DNA from: Algoriphagus boritolerans DSM 17298 = JCM 18970
GTDB taxonomy: Bacteria > Bacteroidota > Bacteroidia > Cytophagales > Cyclobacteriaceae
Assembly (NCBI RefSeq): GCF_900108085.1
Contig: NZ_FNVR01000021.1
Location: 1-64,000, forward strand
DNA length: 64,000 nucleotides
Reading direction: 5' to 3'
Every line of letters begins with the position of its first letter. Position 1 is the first letter of the stretch. Under the pieces are notes generated by a model. That model saw nothing but the letters and a program-made list of their open reading frames with translations, had not been told where the DNA came from and did no database searches. A program made the position numbers and the translations under genes. Of the stretch, positions 34,865 to 43,202 are shown piece by piece.

Positions 34865-37800
34865 ATGCTAGATTTTATTGCAAAAGGAATAGCCAAAGTT
34901 TTTGGCACCAAGTCCGACCGAGATATTAAAGAATTACTCCCCAAAGTCACCACGATCAATCAAGCTTACAGTGCTTTGAAGGATCTAAGTGATGACGAGC
35001 TGAGAGCTAAGACTCAGGAAATTAAGACCATAATCAATGATCGACTCAAACCAATCGATGATAAGATTATTGATATCAAAAGCCAGATAGATGCCCTGCC
35101 CACCCAGGCAATTCATCAAAAAGATCAGCTGTTTAATGAAATTGACAAGCTGGAGAAGGAGCGCGATGAGGACTTGGAGAAAGTTCTTGATGAAGTACTT
35201 CCGCAGGCGTTTGCCGTGGTGAAAGAAACGGCCAGAAGATTCAAGGAAAATGGTAAACTGGTCGTGTCGGCTACCATGCATGACCGGGAGTTGGCCGCTG
35301 TTAAGAAAAATGTGGAAATCCAGGGTGAAAAGGCCATCTGGCATAATAAATGGCTGGCCGCTGGAACAGAAGTCGTATGGGATATGGTACACTACGATGT
35401 GCAGCTCATCGGTGGGATGGTGCTTCATAAAGGAAAAATCGCCGAAATGGCTACCGGTGAAGGTAAAACACTGGTTTCCACACTTCCTGCTTTTCTAAAT
35501 GCACTTGCCGGTCGTGGGGTACATATCGTCACGGTCAATGATTACCTGGCAAAGCGTGACTCCGAATGGAATGCCCCGCTTTTTGAATTCCATGGCTTGA
35601 CGGTGGATTGCATCGATAAATACCAGCCAAATTCACCCGGAAGAAAGAAAGCCTACGCTTCGGATATTGTCTACGGTACCAATAATGAATTCGGCTTTGA
35701 TTACCTCAGAGACAATATGGCCCGTGAAGTGGGAGACTTGGTTCAGGGTAAGCACCACTTTGCCATGGTGGATGAGGTTGACTCCGTGTTGATTGATGAT
35801 GCGAGGACACCCTTGATTATATCCGGTCCGGTGCCGAGGGGTGATGTGCATGAATTCGAGGGAATGAAGCCAAGGGTAGCTGCATTGGTAGATGAGCAGC
35901 GAAAACTGGTTCAGGGATTTTTATCGGCTGCCAAAAAGCTGATAGCCGAAGGAAATGAAAAAGAGGGGGGGCTTGCTCTTTTCAGGGCTTTCCGGGGAAT
36001 GCCCAAGTATAAGCCAACGATCAAATATCTGTCTGAGCCTGGTATTCGGGTGATTCTTCAGAAAACAGAGAATTTTTACCTTCAGGATAATAAGAAAAAC
36101 ATGCCTGAAGCGGACGAGCCGCTACTTTTTACCATTGACGAAAAAACCAACGTTGTCGATTTGACCGATCGTGGTATCGAGACAATGACGACCAAAAATG
36201 AAGATCCTACATTCTTTATCCTTCCTGACATCGGTGTCGCAATCGCAGAGTTGGAAAAGTCAGCGGATCTTGATGACAAAGAAAAGCTGATTCGAAAAGA
36301 AGAGATTATTAAAGACTATGGTGTTAAAGCCCAGCGGATTCATACGGTAAATCAACTGCTCAAGGCCTATTGCATGTTTGAGCGGGATACAGAATACATT
36401 CTGGTTGATGGAAAGGTTAAGATCGTCGATGAGCAAACAGGTCGTGTGATGGAAGGCCGTCGCTACTCCGATGGCTTACACCAGGCAATTGAGGCAAAGG
36501 AAAATGTAAAAGTGGAGGACGCTACACAGACCTACGCCACGATTACGCTACAGAACTACTTTAGAATGTACCACAAGCTGGCGGGTATGACTGGCACAGC
36601 GGAAACAGAAGCCGGTGAATTTTGGGAAATCTATAAGCTTGACGTAGTTGTCATTCCGACAAATAAACCAATTGTCAGAAAAGACAGCGAGGACATGGTC
36701 TACAAGACTGTCCGCGAAAAATTCAATGCGGTCACGGACGAGATCAATAAATTGGTCGCGGCCGGAAGACCGGTTTTGGTGGGTACCACTTCGGTAGAAA
36801 TCTCCGAAGTACTCAGCAGAATGTTGACCCTCAAAAAGATTCCTCACCAGGTATTGAATGCCAAGCAGCACGCCAGAGAGGCAGATATTGTGGCCGAAGC
36901 GGGTAAATCCGGAACCGTGACCATTGCTACTAATATGGCAGGCCGTGGTACGGATATAAAGTTGACGCCAGAATCAAGAAAAGCAGGTGGATTGGCTATT
37001 ATCGGTACCGAACGTCACGAATCCCGACGTGTGGATCGGCAGCTTCGTGGACGATCCGGTCGTCAGGGGGATGTGGGTTCTTCCCAGTTTTTTGTGTCCT
37101 TGGAAGACAGTTTGATGCGACTTTTCGGATCAGAGCGAATCGCAAAACTGATGGACCGAATGGGTCTGGAAGAAGGCGAAGTGATTCAGCACAGTATGAT
37201 CACCAAGTCCATCGAACGTGCACAGCGCAAAGTCGAGGAAAATAACTTTGGTACTCGAAAGCGACTCCTTGAATACGATGACGTGATGAATTCACAGCGT
37301 GAAGTAGTCTACAAGCGAAGAAGAAATGCGCTTAAAGGGGATCGATTGGAATTGGATATCCTAAACATTCTGTTTGATGTCTGTGAAGGTTTGGTGGATA
37401 TGGGTAAGTCGACCGAAGACGTTGAAAATCTCAGAATGAACATCTTTACCACACTTGGAGTAGATTATCCTATTTCTGAAAATGACCTTAAATCCAAAGA
37501 TGCAGGTAAGTTGACGCAGGAGCTTTATGCGGTAGCTTTTGAAAACTACACTAAGAAGAACAACCAGATCGCCCAAACAGCCCTTCCCATTCTCAAAAGA
37601 GTCTATGAAGAACGAGGAGCAACTGTCAAAGAAATCATGGTTCCGATCTCAGATGGCATCAAACAAATCGGAGTAGTCTGCAATCTTGAAAACACGATAC
37701 AAACCGAAGGGAGAGAACTAATCCGCTCCATCGAAAAAAATGTCACCCTAGCCATCATCGACCAAAACTGGAAAGAACATCTCCGTGACATGGACGACTT

Positions 37801-38245
37801 GAAGCAGTCCGTTCAGAATGCTGTTTACGAGCAGAAGGATCCGCTTTTGATCTATAAGTTTGAAGCCTTTGAGATGTTCAAACGTTTTATTGGTAAACTG
37901 AACGAGGACATGATTTCCTTCCTTTCCCGAGCAGATCTTCCAAAGCAGGATCCAGCTCAAGTTCAGCAAGCCCAGACGCACCGTGCGCCTGAACCAAAAC
38001 TTCAGACTTCCAAAGCAGAAGTGGCAAGCTCTTTGAACCCGGGAGCTAATAGAGCTGCTGCCGCAGCTGTCCATGCAGGAAGATCGGCTCAGCAGGTGGT
38101 TGCGCCGAGAAAAGTGGAAAAAACCTTCGGTCGAAATGACAAAGTCTCTGTTCAATATACCGACGGGACCAAAAAAAGCGACGTGAAATTTAAAAGTGTA
38201 GAGCAGGATATCGCGGAAGGAAAGTGTGTCCTTATTGAAAATTGA
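34865..38245 (+). CDS. secA: Preprotein translocase ATPase SecA
   Basis: SecA of 1126 residues, longer than the 840-900 of E. coli or Bacillus, as usual in Bacteroidota because of insertions in the N-terminal nucleotide-binding and preprotein-binding regions (for example the KIIDIKSQIDALPTQ coiled segment near 65-100). Walker A is MATGEGKTL near residue 195, then VDEVDSVLIDDARTPL and NMAGRGTDIKL, and the helicase arginine finger region ESRRVDRQLRGRSGRQGD. The usual C-terminal zinc-binding motif is absent; the tail is a basic, alanine-rich linker followed by FGRNDKVSVQYTDGT. It drives Sec-dependent export, used by many lipoproteins in this window. Confidence 0.97.
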   Translation: MLDFIAKGIAKVFGTKSDRDIKELLPKVTTINQAYSALKDLSDDELRAKTQEIKTIINDRLKPIDDKIIDIKSQIDALPTQAIHQKDQLFNEIDKLEKERDEDLEKVLDEVLPQAFAVVKETARRFKENGKLVVSATMHDRELAAVKKNVEIQGEKAIWHNKWLAAGTEVVWDMVHYDVQLIGGMVLHKGKIAEMATGEGKTLVSTLPAFLNALAGRGVHIVTVNDYLAKRDSEWNAPLFEFHGLTVDCIDKYQPNSPGRKKAYASDIVYGTNNEFGFDYLRDNMAREVGDLVQGKHHFAMVDEVDSVLIDDARTPLIISGPVPRGDVHEFEGMKPRVAALVDEQRKLVQGFLSAAKKLIAEGNEKEGGLALFRAFRGMPKYKPTIKYLSEPGIRVILQKTENFYLQDNKKNMPEADEPLLFTIDEKTNVVDLTDRGIETMTTKNEDPTFFILPDIGVAIAELEKSADLDDKEKLIRKEEIIKDYGVKAQRIHTVNQLLKAYCMFERDTEYILVDGKVKIVDEQTGRVMEGRRYSDGLHQAIEAKENVKVEDATQTYATITLQNYFRMYHKLAGMTGTAETEAGEFWEIYKLDVVVIPTNKPIVRKDSEDMVYKTVREKFNAVTDEINKLVAAGRPVLVGTTSVEISEVLSRMLTLKKIPHQVLNAKQHAREADIVAEAGKSGTVTIATNMAGRGTDIKLTPESRKAGGLAIIGTERHESRRVDRQLRGRSGRQGDVGSSQFFVSLEDSLMRLFGSERIAKLMDRMGLEEGEVIQHSMITKSIERAQRKVEENNFGTRKRLLEYDDVMNSQREVVYKRRRNALKGDRLELDILNILFDVCEGLVDMGKSTEDVENLRMNIFTTLGVDYPISENDLKSKDAGKLTQELYAVAFENYTKKNNQIAQTALPILKRVYEERGATVKEIMVPISDGIKQIGVVCNLENTIQTEGRELIRSIEKNVTLAIIDQNWKEHLRDMDDLKQSVQNAVYEQKDPLLIYKFEAFEMFKRFIGKLNEDMISFLSRADLPKQDPAQVQQAQTHRAPEPKLQTSKAEVASSLNPGANRAAAAAVHAGRSAQQVVAPRKVEKTFGRNDKVSVQYTDGTKKSDVKFKSVEQDIAEGKCVLIEN

Positions 38246-38248
38246 TAT

Positions 38249-38362
38249 AAAATCGAGCATGACTAAAAAGTCACACACTGGGATGATTATAAACCATGCG
38301 AGATTCTCCCGAAGAAAAATCGGGACAGGCTATCTGACCTTTGAAAAAAAAATTATAAACAG
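38249..38362 (+). repeat. Dispersed ~115-bp structured element, copy 1
   Basis: This unit is nearly identical to 41026-41142. Hairpin 1 is TGACT-aaaa-AGTCA (38260-38273), hairpin 2 is TCCCGA/TCGGGA (38307-38325) with a 7-base loop, followed by TATCTGACC and AATTATAAACAG. It begins 3 bases after the secA stop. Confidence 0.85.
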
Positions 38363-38475
38363 ATGAAATCGAGACTATTAAAGCAAGACATTGAAAATTA
38401 ATAGGTTATCCCTTTTATTGATTTATCGCATACGAGATGGGTCTTGTGACCGAGATTTATAATATTAATCAGATG
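38363..38475 (+). repeat. Divergent tandem copy of the element before the SPOR-like gene
   Basis: It begins with ATGAAATCGAG directly at the end of copy 1 and contains TGATTTATCGCATACGAGAT (compare TGATTATAACGCATGCGAGAT in copy 2), then GTGACC, TTATAA and CAGATGA. The next gene starts at 38478, immediately after. The hairpin arms are not preserved clearly. Confidence 0.45.
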
Positions 38476-38477
38476 AC

Positions 38478-39020
38478 ATGAGAAAAATTTGGGTGATTAG
38501 TTTTTTGGTGATCATCAGCAGTTGCAAGATCATTAAACCGAGCGGTGATGGGGGGGCAAGTGCTTATGCCACTTATCAGGAGGATCTGAGTGAATCATTG
38601 CCTCAGTATCCGGACTTTCGGGCAGTAACTGAAGATGTCAGCACCCCAAGTTCATCCAGCGCCGTTCAGCCTGTCGATACACAGCTTGACTTGGTTCAAA
38701 AAAGACTCGCCGAAAAGAATAAATCAGAACCCTACTTTAGCGGATATACGGTATTGGTTTTTTCAGGAATTGATCGCGATAAAGCCTTTAAAACACAAGA
38801 TGACCTCAAACTCTATTACCCGGATCTTGCACCTGAAATGCAATATCAACAACCGCGGTATCTGGTAAAAATCGGTCAATTCACCTATAAAATCGAAGCT
38901 CAAAAGATCTTTTCGCAGCTTAAGGAACAGTTTCCCACCGCCCGTATCATCCAAGATAGATTTCAGCGGAAAGAATATGCCGCACCAACATCCGATCCAA
39001 ATGCTCCTAACCAAAATTAA
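38478..39020 (+). CDS. SPOR-like lipoprotein
   Basis: A 180-residue lipoprotein with signal and lipobox VIISSC (Cys16), a serine/proline-rich linker (TPSSSSAVQP) and a C-terminal domain of about 80 residues. That domain has the pattern of SPOR domains: GYTVLVFSGIDRDKAFKTQDDLK, then YLVKIGQFTYKIEAQKIFSQLKEQFP. SPOR domains bind denuded peptidoglycan glycan chains, so a role at the cell wall is likely. The reading frame overlaps the start of the following peptidase gene by 20 bases. Its own start follows a divergent dispersed-repeat unit by 2 bases. Confidence 0.78.
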   Translation: MRKIWVISFLVIISSCKIIKPSGDGGASAYATYQEDLSESLPQYPDFRAVTEDVSTPSSSSAVQPVDTQLDLVQKRLAEKNKSEPYFSGYTVLVFSGIDRDKAFKTQDDLKLYYPDLAPEMQYQQPRYLVKIGQFTYKIEAQKIFSQLKEQFPTARIIQDRFQRKEYAAPTSDPNAPNQN

Positions 39021-40191
39021 GGCCTTGGCCCAAGCCTATAAAGCAGAAGTTATTGCCAACCGTCGTCATCTTCACGCCAATCCAGAGCTTTCTTTTAAGG
39101 AATATAACACTGCGGAATTTGTAGCCGGAAAGCTCCGGGAAATAGGAATCACCGAAATCGAGCAAAAAGCCACTACGGGCTGGTCTGCGCTGATAAAGGG
39201 TAAAAATCCTGAGAAAAAGGTAATCGCCCTTCGCGCCGACATGGATGCCTTGCCTATTATCGAGACAAATGATGTGCCTTACAAATCTCAGAATCCAGGT
39301 GTAATGCATGCCTGCGGACATGATGCGCACACTGCCTCACTTTTAGGCGCTGCTAAAATTCTTCATGAGGTCAGGGATCAGTTTGAAGGTACGATCAAAC
39401 TTATATTTCAACCGGGAGAAGAGTTGGTGCCTGGAGGGGCGTCTCTGATGATCAAAGATAAAGTACTGGAAAACCCCCGTCCAAATGGAATCCTGGGACA
39501 ACATGTCATGCCCTTGATTCCCGCTGGCAAGGTTGGTTTTAGACCGGGTCTCTACATGGCCAGTACGGACGAACTCTATGTGACTGTCAAAGGCAAAGGT
39601 GGGCATGGTGCCATGCCGGAGACTTTTATCGATCCGATATTGATCGCAGCTCACATGATCGTGGCCTTACAGCAGATTGTTAGTCGAGTGGCAAATCCAA
39701 AAATCCCCTCGGTGCTTTCCTTTGGAAGAGTCGAGGCCCTCGGAGCTACCAATGTAATTCCGAATGAAGTAAAAATCCAGGGAACTTTTAGGACACTGGA
39801 CGAACCTTGGAGAGCAAAAGCACATGAGAAAATGCTGAAAATTGCACACGGAATCGTAGAAGGTATGGGTGGAGAGCTTGATTTTGAAATTCGAAAAGGG
39901 TATCCCTTTCTAAAGAATAATCCCGAACTCACTGCCAGATCTATGGACGCCGCCCGAGAGTACCTGGGCGAAGAGAATGTACTGGACTTGGATATCTGGA
40001 TGGCTGCTGAGGATTTTGCGTTTTATTCTCAGGAAATTGAAGGGTGCTTTTACCGGCTAGGAACAAGAAATGAGGCCCGGGGAATTACCTCAGGTGTCCA
40101 TACACCCACCTTCGACATTGAAGAAGATTCGCTGGAGATTGGAGCAGGTTTGATGGCTTGGTTGGCAGTATCTGAGCTTTCTAAAGATTAA
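39001..40191 (+). CDS. M20-family amidohydrolase (N-acyl-L-amino acid amidohydrolase type)
   Basis: A protein of 396 residues of the M20D/HipO-like family, which cleaves N-acyl or peptide bonds of amino acid conjugates. Signatures are RRHLHANPELSFKEYNTAEF at the start, LRADMDALPI, the metal/Cys site VMHACGHDAHTASLLGAAKIL, FQPGEELVPGGASLM with the catalytic Glu, and MAAEDFAFYSQ near the C-terminus. The ATG at 39001 is chosen rather than 38977 because it limits the overlap with the SPOR gene to 20 bases and still covers the whole domain. No signal peptide is seen. A terminator follows. Confidence 0.9.
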   Translation: MLLTKIKALAQAYKAEVIANRRHLHANPELSFKEYNTAEFVAGKLREIGITEIEQKATTGWSALIKGKNPEKKVIALRADMDALPIIETNDVPYKSQNPGVMHACGHDAHTASLLGAAKILHEVRDQFEGTIKLIFQPGEELVPGGASLMIKDKVLENPRPNGILGQHVMPLIPAGKVGFRPGLYMASTDELYVTVKGKGGHGAMPETFIDPILIAAHMIVALQQIVSRVANPKIPSVLSFGRVEALGATNVIPNEVKIQGTFRTLDEPWRAKAHEKMLKIAHGIVEGMGGELDFEIRKGYPFLKNNPELTARSMDAAREYLGEENVLDLDIWMAAEDFAFYSQEIEGCFYRLGTRNEARGITSGVHTPTFDIEEDSLEIGAGLMAWLAVSELSKD

Positions 40192-40213
40192 TGTTTGCAT
40201 AACGTACCTTTAC

Positions 40214-40239
40214 AAGCGAAGCCCTATCTTCGCTTTTTT
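40214..40239 (+). terminator. Terminator-like hairpin just before the nuclease gene
   Basis: AAGCGAAG pairs with CTTCGCTT (8 bp, 6-base loop) followed by TTTTTT. It ends only 12 bases before the next start codon. TACCTTTA at 40205-40212 just upstream resembles a -7 box, so the hairpin could also attenuate the downstream gene. Confidence 0.7.
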
Positions 40240-40250
40240 AATACCAAAAA

Positions 40251-41021
40251 ATGAAAAATCTTAAATCATTTACCTTCACACTTCTATTTAGTTTGATGAT
40301 TTCTCAGGCATTTGCCTGGGGTCAGATTGGTCACTACCTCATTGGCTTTATGGCAGAAAAGCAAATGAAAAAGTCCACCAAAAAGAAAGTGGAGGCAGTG
40401 CTCTATCCCATGTCTCTGGGACGTAGCGGAACCTGGATGGATGAAATCAGGTCCGACAGAAATTATGATTATGTGAATTCTTGGCATTACTTAAATTCCA
40501 AAAACGGAGAATATGACCCGGCGACTCAGGAAGAAGGAGGAGATGCCTTTGAAGCGATCCAACGACTCAAAGCAGAACTGAAAGCTGGGGGACTGGACCC
40601 AAAAACCGAATCGGAAAAACTTAAAATGCTTATTCATATGGTGGAGGATATCCATCAGCCCCTGCATGTCGGTACTGGAGACGATCGCGGCGGGAACGAC
40701 GTGAAAATTGAATTTTTCAACCAACCCACTAATCTTCACGCCCTTTGGGATAGCGGCATGATCGCACGTCAAGGGATGAGCTATACTGAGATTGGGACTG
40801 AACTCTATCGAAGGTTGAACCGTGAAATGAAAACCAAATACCGTTCTGCCACTATGGAAGATTGGCTAAAAGAAGCAGTAAGCTATCGCCCGATGGTCTA
40901 TAATCTACCGGAGAATAAGCGAATCGGCTATCCGTACATGTATGAAAATTACAAAATAGCCGAGGAACGATTGATTGCCGCCAGTGTGAGACTTGCCCAA
41001 ATTCTGGAAGAGATTTATTAA
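40251..41021 (+). CDS. Exported S1/P1-type zinc nuclease
   Basis: A 256-residue secreted nuclease. Signal peptide cleavage after SQAFA would leave a mature protein starting with Trp (WGQIGHYL), and in S1/P1 nucleases that N-terminal Trp is itself a zinc ligand. Further ligands are His in GQIGHYLIG, the motif WHYLNSK, HMVEDIHQPLHVGTGDDRGGND and NLHALWDSGM. It probably degrades single-stranded DNA or RNA outside the cell to supply phosphate or nucleotides. It is followed by a copy of the dispersed element and a REP-like doublet. Confidence 0.92.
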   Translation: MKNLKSFTFTLLFSLMISQAFAWGQIGHYLIGFMAEKQMKKSTKKKVEAVLYPMSLGRSGTWMDEIRSDRNYDYVNSWHYLNSKNGEYDPATQEEGGDAFEAIQRLKAELKAGGLDPKTESEKLKMLIHMVEDIHQPLHVGTGDDRGGNDVKIEFFNQPTNLHALWDSGMIARQGMSYTEIGTELYRRLNREMKTKYRSATMEDWLKEAVSYRPMVYNLPENKRIGYPYMYENYKIAEERLIAASVRLAQILEEIY

Positions 41022-41025
41022 AACA

Positions 41026-41142
41026 ATGAAATCGAGCATGACGAAGATCGTCACACACTGGGATGATTATAACGCATGCGAGATTCTCCCGAAGAAAAAT
41101 CGGGACAGGCTATCTGACCATTGAAAAATAAATTATAAACAG
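41026..41142 (+). repeat. Dispersed ~115-bp structured element, copy 2
   Basis: It starts ATGAAATCGAGCATGACG and ends AATTATAAACAG. Hairpin 1 is TGACG-aagat-CGTCA (41039-41053). Compared with copy 1 the closing pair is G-C instead of T-A, so both sides changed together. Hairpin 2 is the same as in copy 1. Identity to 38249-38362 is roughly nine bases in ten by eye. Confidence 0.85.
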
Positions 41143-41214
41143 ATGAAAGGACGCGCTTTTCAGCGCTATTTCGGTCAAGATTAAAGGTTCTCTATAATTA
41201 TTACTTTGGGAAAA

Positions 41215-41297
41215 GTGCCAACGGCACAATCCGTAATACCCCGGAATGCAATTCTGGGTTTCAAATGAAATCATTATTTTCAGAGTGCCAACGGCAC
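41215..41297. repeat. REP-like doublet with central hairpin
   Basis: GTGCCAACGGCAC occurs at 41215-41227 and 41285-41297 in the same orientation, followed by AATCCGTA and GATCTGTA respectively. Between them CCCGGAAT/ATTCTGGG (41240-41258) forms a hairpin with a 3-base loop. Each 13-mer is itself a palindrome (GTGCC/GGCAC). Confidence 0.7.
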
Positions 41298-41335
41298 GAT
41301 CTGTATCCATTTTTTTACCCCGAAAAGTAGCATTT

Positions 41336-41836
41336 ATGTCAATTCCAAAATCAAAAAAAAATCCATTGGATATCCTACTTGAAATCACCGGCATGATTGT
41401 AATCTTGGGTTGTTTTGTTTTTATCGCCTCTAATTATCAAGATTTACCAGATTCTCTTCCTAGGCATTATGGATTAGATGGAGTGCCGGATGCTTATAGT
41501 GCAAAGGGAATAATCTGGGTCTTACCAATTGTTGGCTTAATACTTTATATGGTTATTGGGCTAGTAAGTAATGTTCCCAGTATGATCAACATCCCATTCA
41601 AGCCAAATCCTGAAAAAGTTGAATTTTACCAAAAAAAGTACTGTAGAATGATTCGTGTACTGAATGTGGTTATGGTATGTATTTTTGCTTTTTTGACCTA
41701 CCAATCTATACAAATCGGCATCGGAGCTAAATCCCAACTTCCCCAATATTTTTCTTTGGTTGCTATCACATTGCTGTTAGGTATTCCTTTGATTTTTGTA
41801 ATTCCAGATTTGATAAAAGCCAGGAAACAAAATTGA
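41336..41836 (+). CDS. DUF1648 membrane protein
   Basis: A 166-residue integral membrane protein with four hydrophobic segments. The DUF1648 signature is LPDSLPRHYGLDGVPDAYSAKG directly after the first helix. Members occur next to regulators such as SdpR/SdpI-type immunity systems or alone, and their biochemical role is unknown. A longer open frame reaches back to 41246, but its first 30 codons run through the REP-like repeat (encoding RVPTARSVS), so the ATG at 41336 is preferred. It is flanked by repeats upstream and the M20 peptidase downstream. Confidence 0.8.
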   Translation: MSIPKSKKNPLDILLEITGMIVILGCFVFIASNYQDLPDSLPRHYGLDGVPDAYSAKGIIWVLPIVGLILYMVIGLVSNVPSMINIPFKPNPEKVEFYQKKYCRMIRVLNVVMVCIFAFLTYQSIQIGIGAKSQLPQYFSLVAITLLLGIPLIFVIPDLIKARKQN

Positions 41837-41908
41837 AATAGTTCGATTTGGATTTTTTGTAATTCTGATGATTTGCCTGCCTCCGCATTTTCGCCTAATT
41901 TTCCTGCT

Positions 41909-43198
41909 ATGAAAAAACTCACCGTTTACCTGATTTTGGCTTTTGCGCCAATCTTGACTTTTGCGCAGCAGAAGCTCACCAAAGAGGAACAAAAACTCAT
42001 CGAACAGATCGATAAAAACTATCAGGAAACCCTAGCACTGCTGGAGGAAGTGATCAACATCAACTCCGGTTCGCTCAACAAAGAAGGCGTTCGGGAGGTC
42101 GGTCGGGTATTCGAACGGGAATTTCAAAAAATCGGATTCCAAACCGAATGGGTAGAACTACCAGCCGAGGTCAATCGTGCCGGCCATTTCGTGGCTACGC
42201 GAAAGGGAACCAAAGGGAAAAAGCTATTTCTGATCGGGCATTTGGATACCGTATTTGAAAAGGACATGCCCTTTACACCATTCACTTACCTCAATGACAG
42301 TACCGCCACTGGACAAGGTGCCAATGACATGAAAGGTGGGGATGTGTTGGTCTTTGCCAGTTTGAAAGCCCTTCATGAGTTGGGATTACTGGATGACCGA
42401 ACCGTTACGGTGTATTTTATGGGTGATGAAGAAAGTTCTGGAGATAATGTGCTTTCCAGAAAAGACTTTATCGAGCGATCCAAAGCACACGATATTGCTC
42501 TAGGTTACGAGACTGCACAAGGATTCAATTCCGTCACTGTTGCACGCCGTGGTGCAAGTGGTTGGACCCTGAAAACTACTGGAAAGCAGAGTCATTCCAG
42601 TGGAGTTTTCGGCCAAAATGCAGGCTATGGAGCGATCTATGAAGCCTCTAGAATTCTTGATGAGTTTCGGGAAGCACTGGCTGGAGAAAAATATTTGACC
42701 TTCAATCCTGGCCAATTTATAGGTGGCTCGGATATTTCCTATGATCCAATTACCGGTAAAGGGGAGTCACTTGGCAAGACCAATATCGTCGCACGTGAAG
42801 CCTTCGTGACCGGAGATCTCCGCTTCCTTGGCGAAGCTCAAAAAGAAGCCGCCCGTGAAAAAATGCGTGAAATCGTATCCAAAAACCTTCACCAAACTGA
42901 TGCGGAAATAACCTTTACAGACGGAATTCCATCCATGTCTCCTACCGAAAAAAATTACGCACTGGCCAAGATCCTAAATCAAGTCAGCTTGGATATGAAT
43001 CTTGGTGAAGTGAAACCCGGCGATCCGGGTAGTCGAGGAGCTGCCGATATCGCCTACGTCGCGGATATTCTGCCGGGATTGGATGGATTGGGGGCTTCAG
43101 GCACAGGTGCTCATGCTCCTGGAGAGACGATCAACATGAAGCAATTTCCGGATCTCATCAAAAGAAACACGATTTTGCTTTACCGATTGATCCGATAA
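41909..43198 (+). CDS. Exported M20-family carboxypeptidase (glutamate carboxypeptidase-like)
   Basis: A protein of about 429 residues with a Sec signal (VYLILAFAPILTFA then QQ). The M20 core has the metal motif LFLIGHLDTVFEKDMPF, GQGANDMKGGDVLVF, the catalytic Glu in YFMGDEESSGDN, and a dimerisation/lid domain with TTGKQSHSSGVFG. This pattern fits the CPG2/glutamate carboxypeptidase branch rather than the HipO branch. The ATG at 41909, which starts the signal peptide, is chosen over an in-frame start at 41873. It ends 4 bases before the amylase gene and is probably co-transcribed with it. Confidence 0.9.
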   Translation: MKKLTVYLILAFAPILTFAQQKLTKEEQKLIEQIDKNYQETLALLEEVININSGSLNKEGVREVGRVFEREFQKIGFQTEWVELPAEVNRAGHFVATRKGTKGKKLFLIGHLDTVFEKDMPFTPFTYLNDSTATGQGANDMKGGDVLVFASLKALHELGLLDDRTVTVYFMGDEESSGDNVLSRKDFIERSKAHDIALGYETAQGFNSVTVARRGASGWTLKTTGKQSHSSGVFGQNAGYGAIYEASRILDEFREALAGEKYLTFNPGQFIGGSDISYDPITGKGESLGKTNIVAREAFVTGDLRFLGEAQKEAAREKMREIVSKNLHQTDAEITFTDGIPSMSPTEKNYALAKILNQVSLDMNLGEVKPGDPGSRGAADIAYVADILPGLDGLGASGTGAHAPGETINMKQFPDLIKRNTILLYRLIR

Positions 43199-43202
43199 TC
43201 TG

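Noticed and set aside
38363-38401. Tiny frames of 12-13 codons starting at the terminal ATGAAA of the element copies (38363 and 41143)
   Set aside because: The two peptides are unrelated to each other and have no support beyond the shared start motif.
41026-41124. A 32-codon frame inside copy 2 of the dispersed element, starting at its ATG
   Set aside because: The other copy lacks the start (ATA) and has a 1-base difference in the hairpin loop that changes the frame, so the element is not coding for a conserved peptide.
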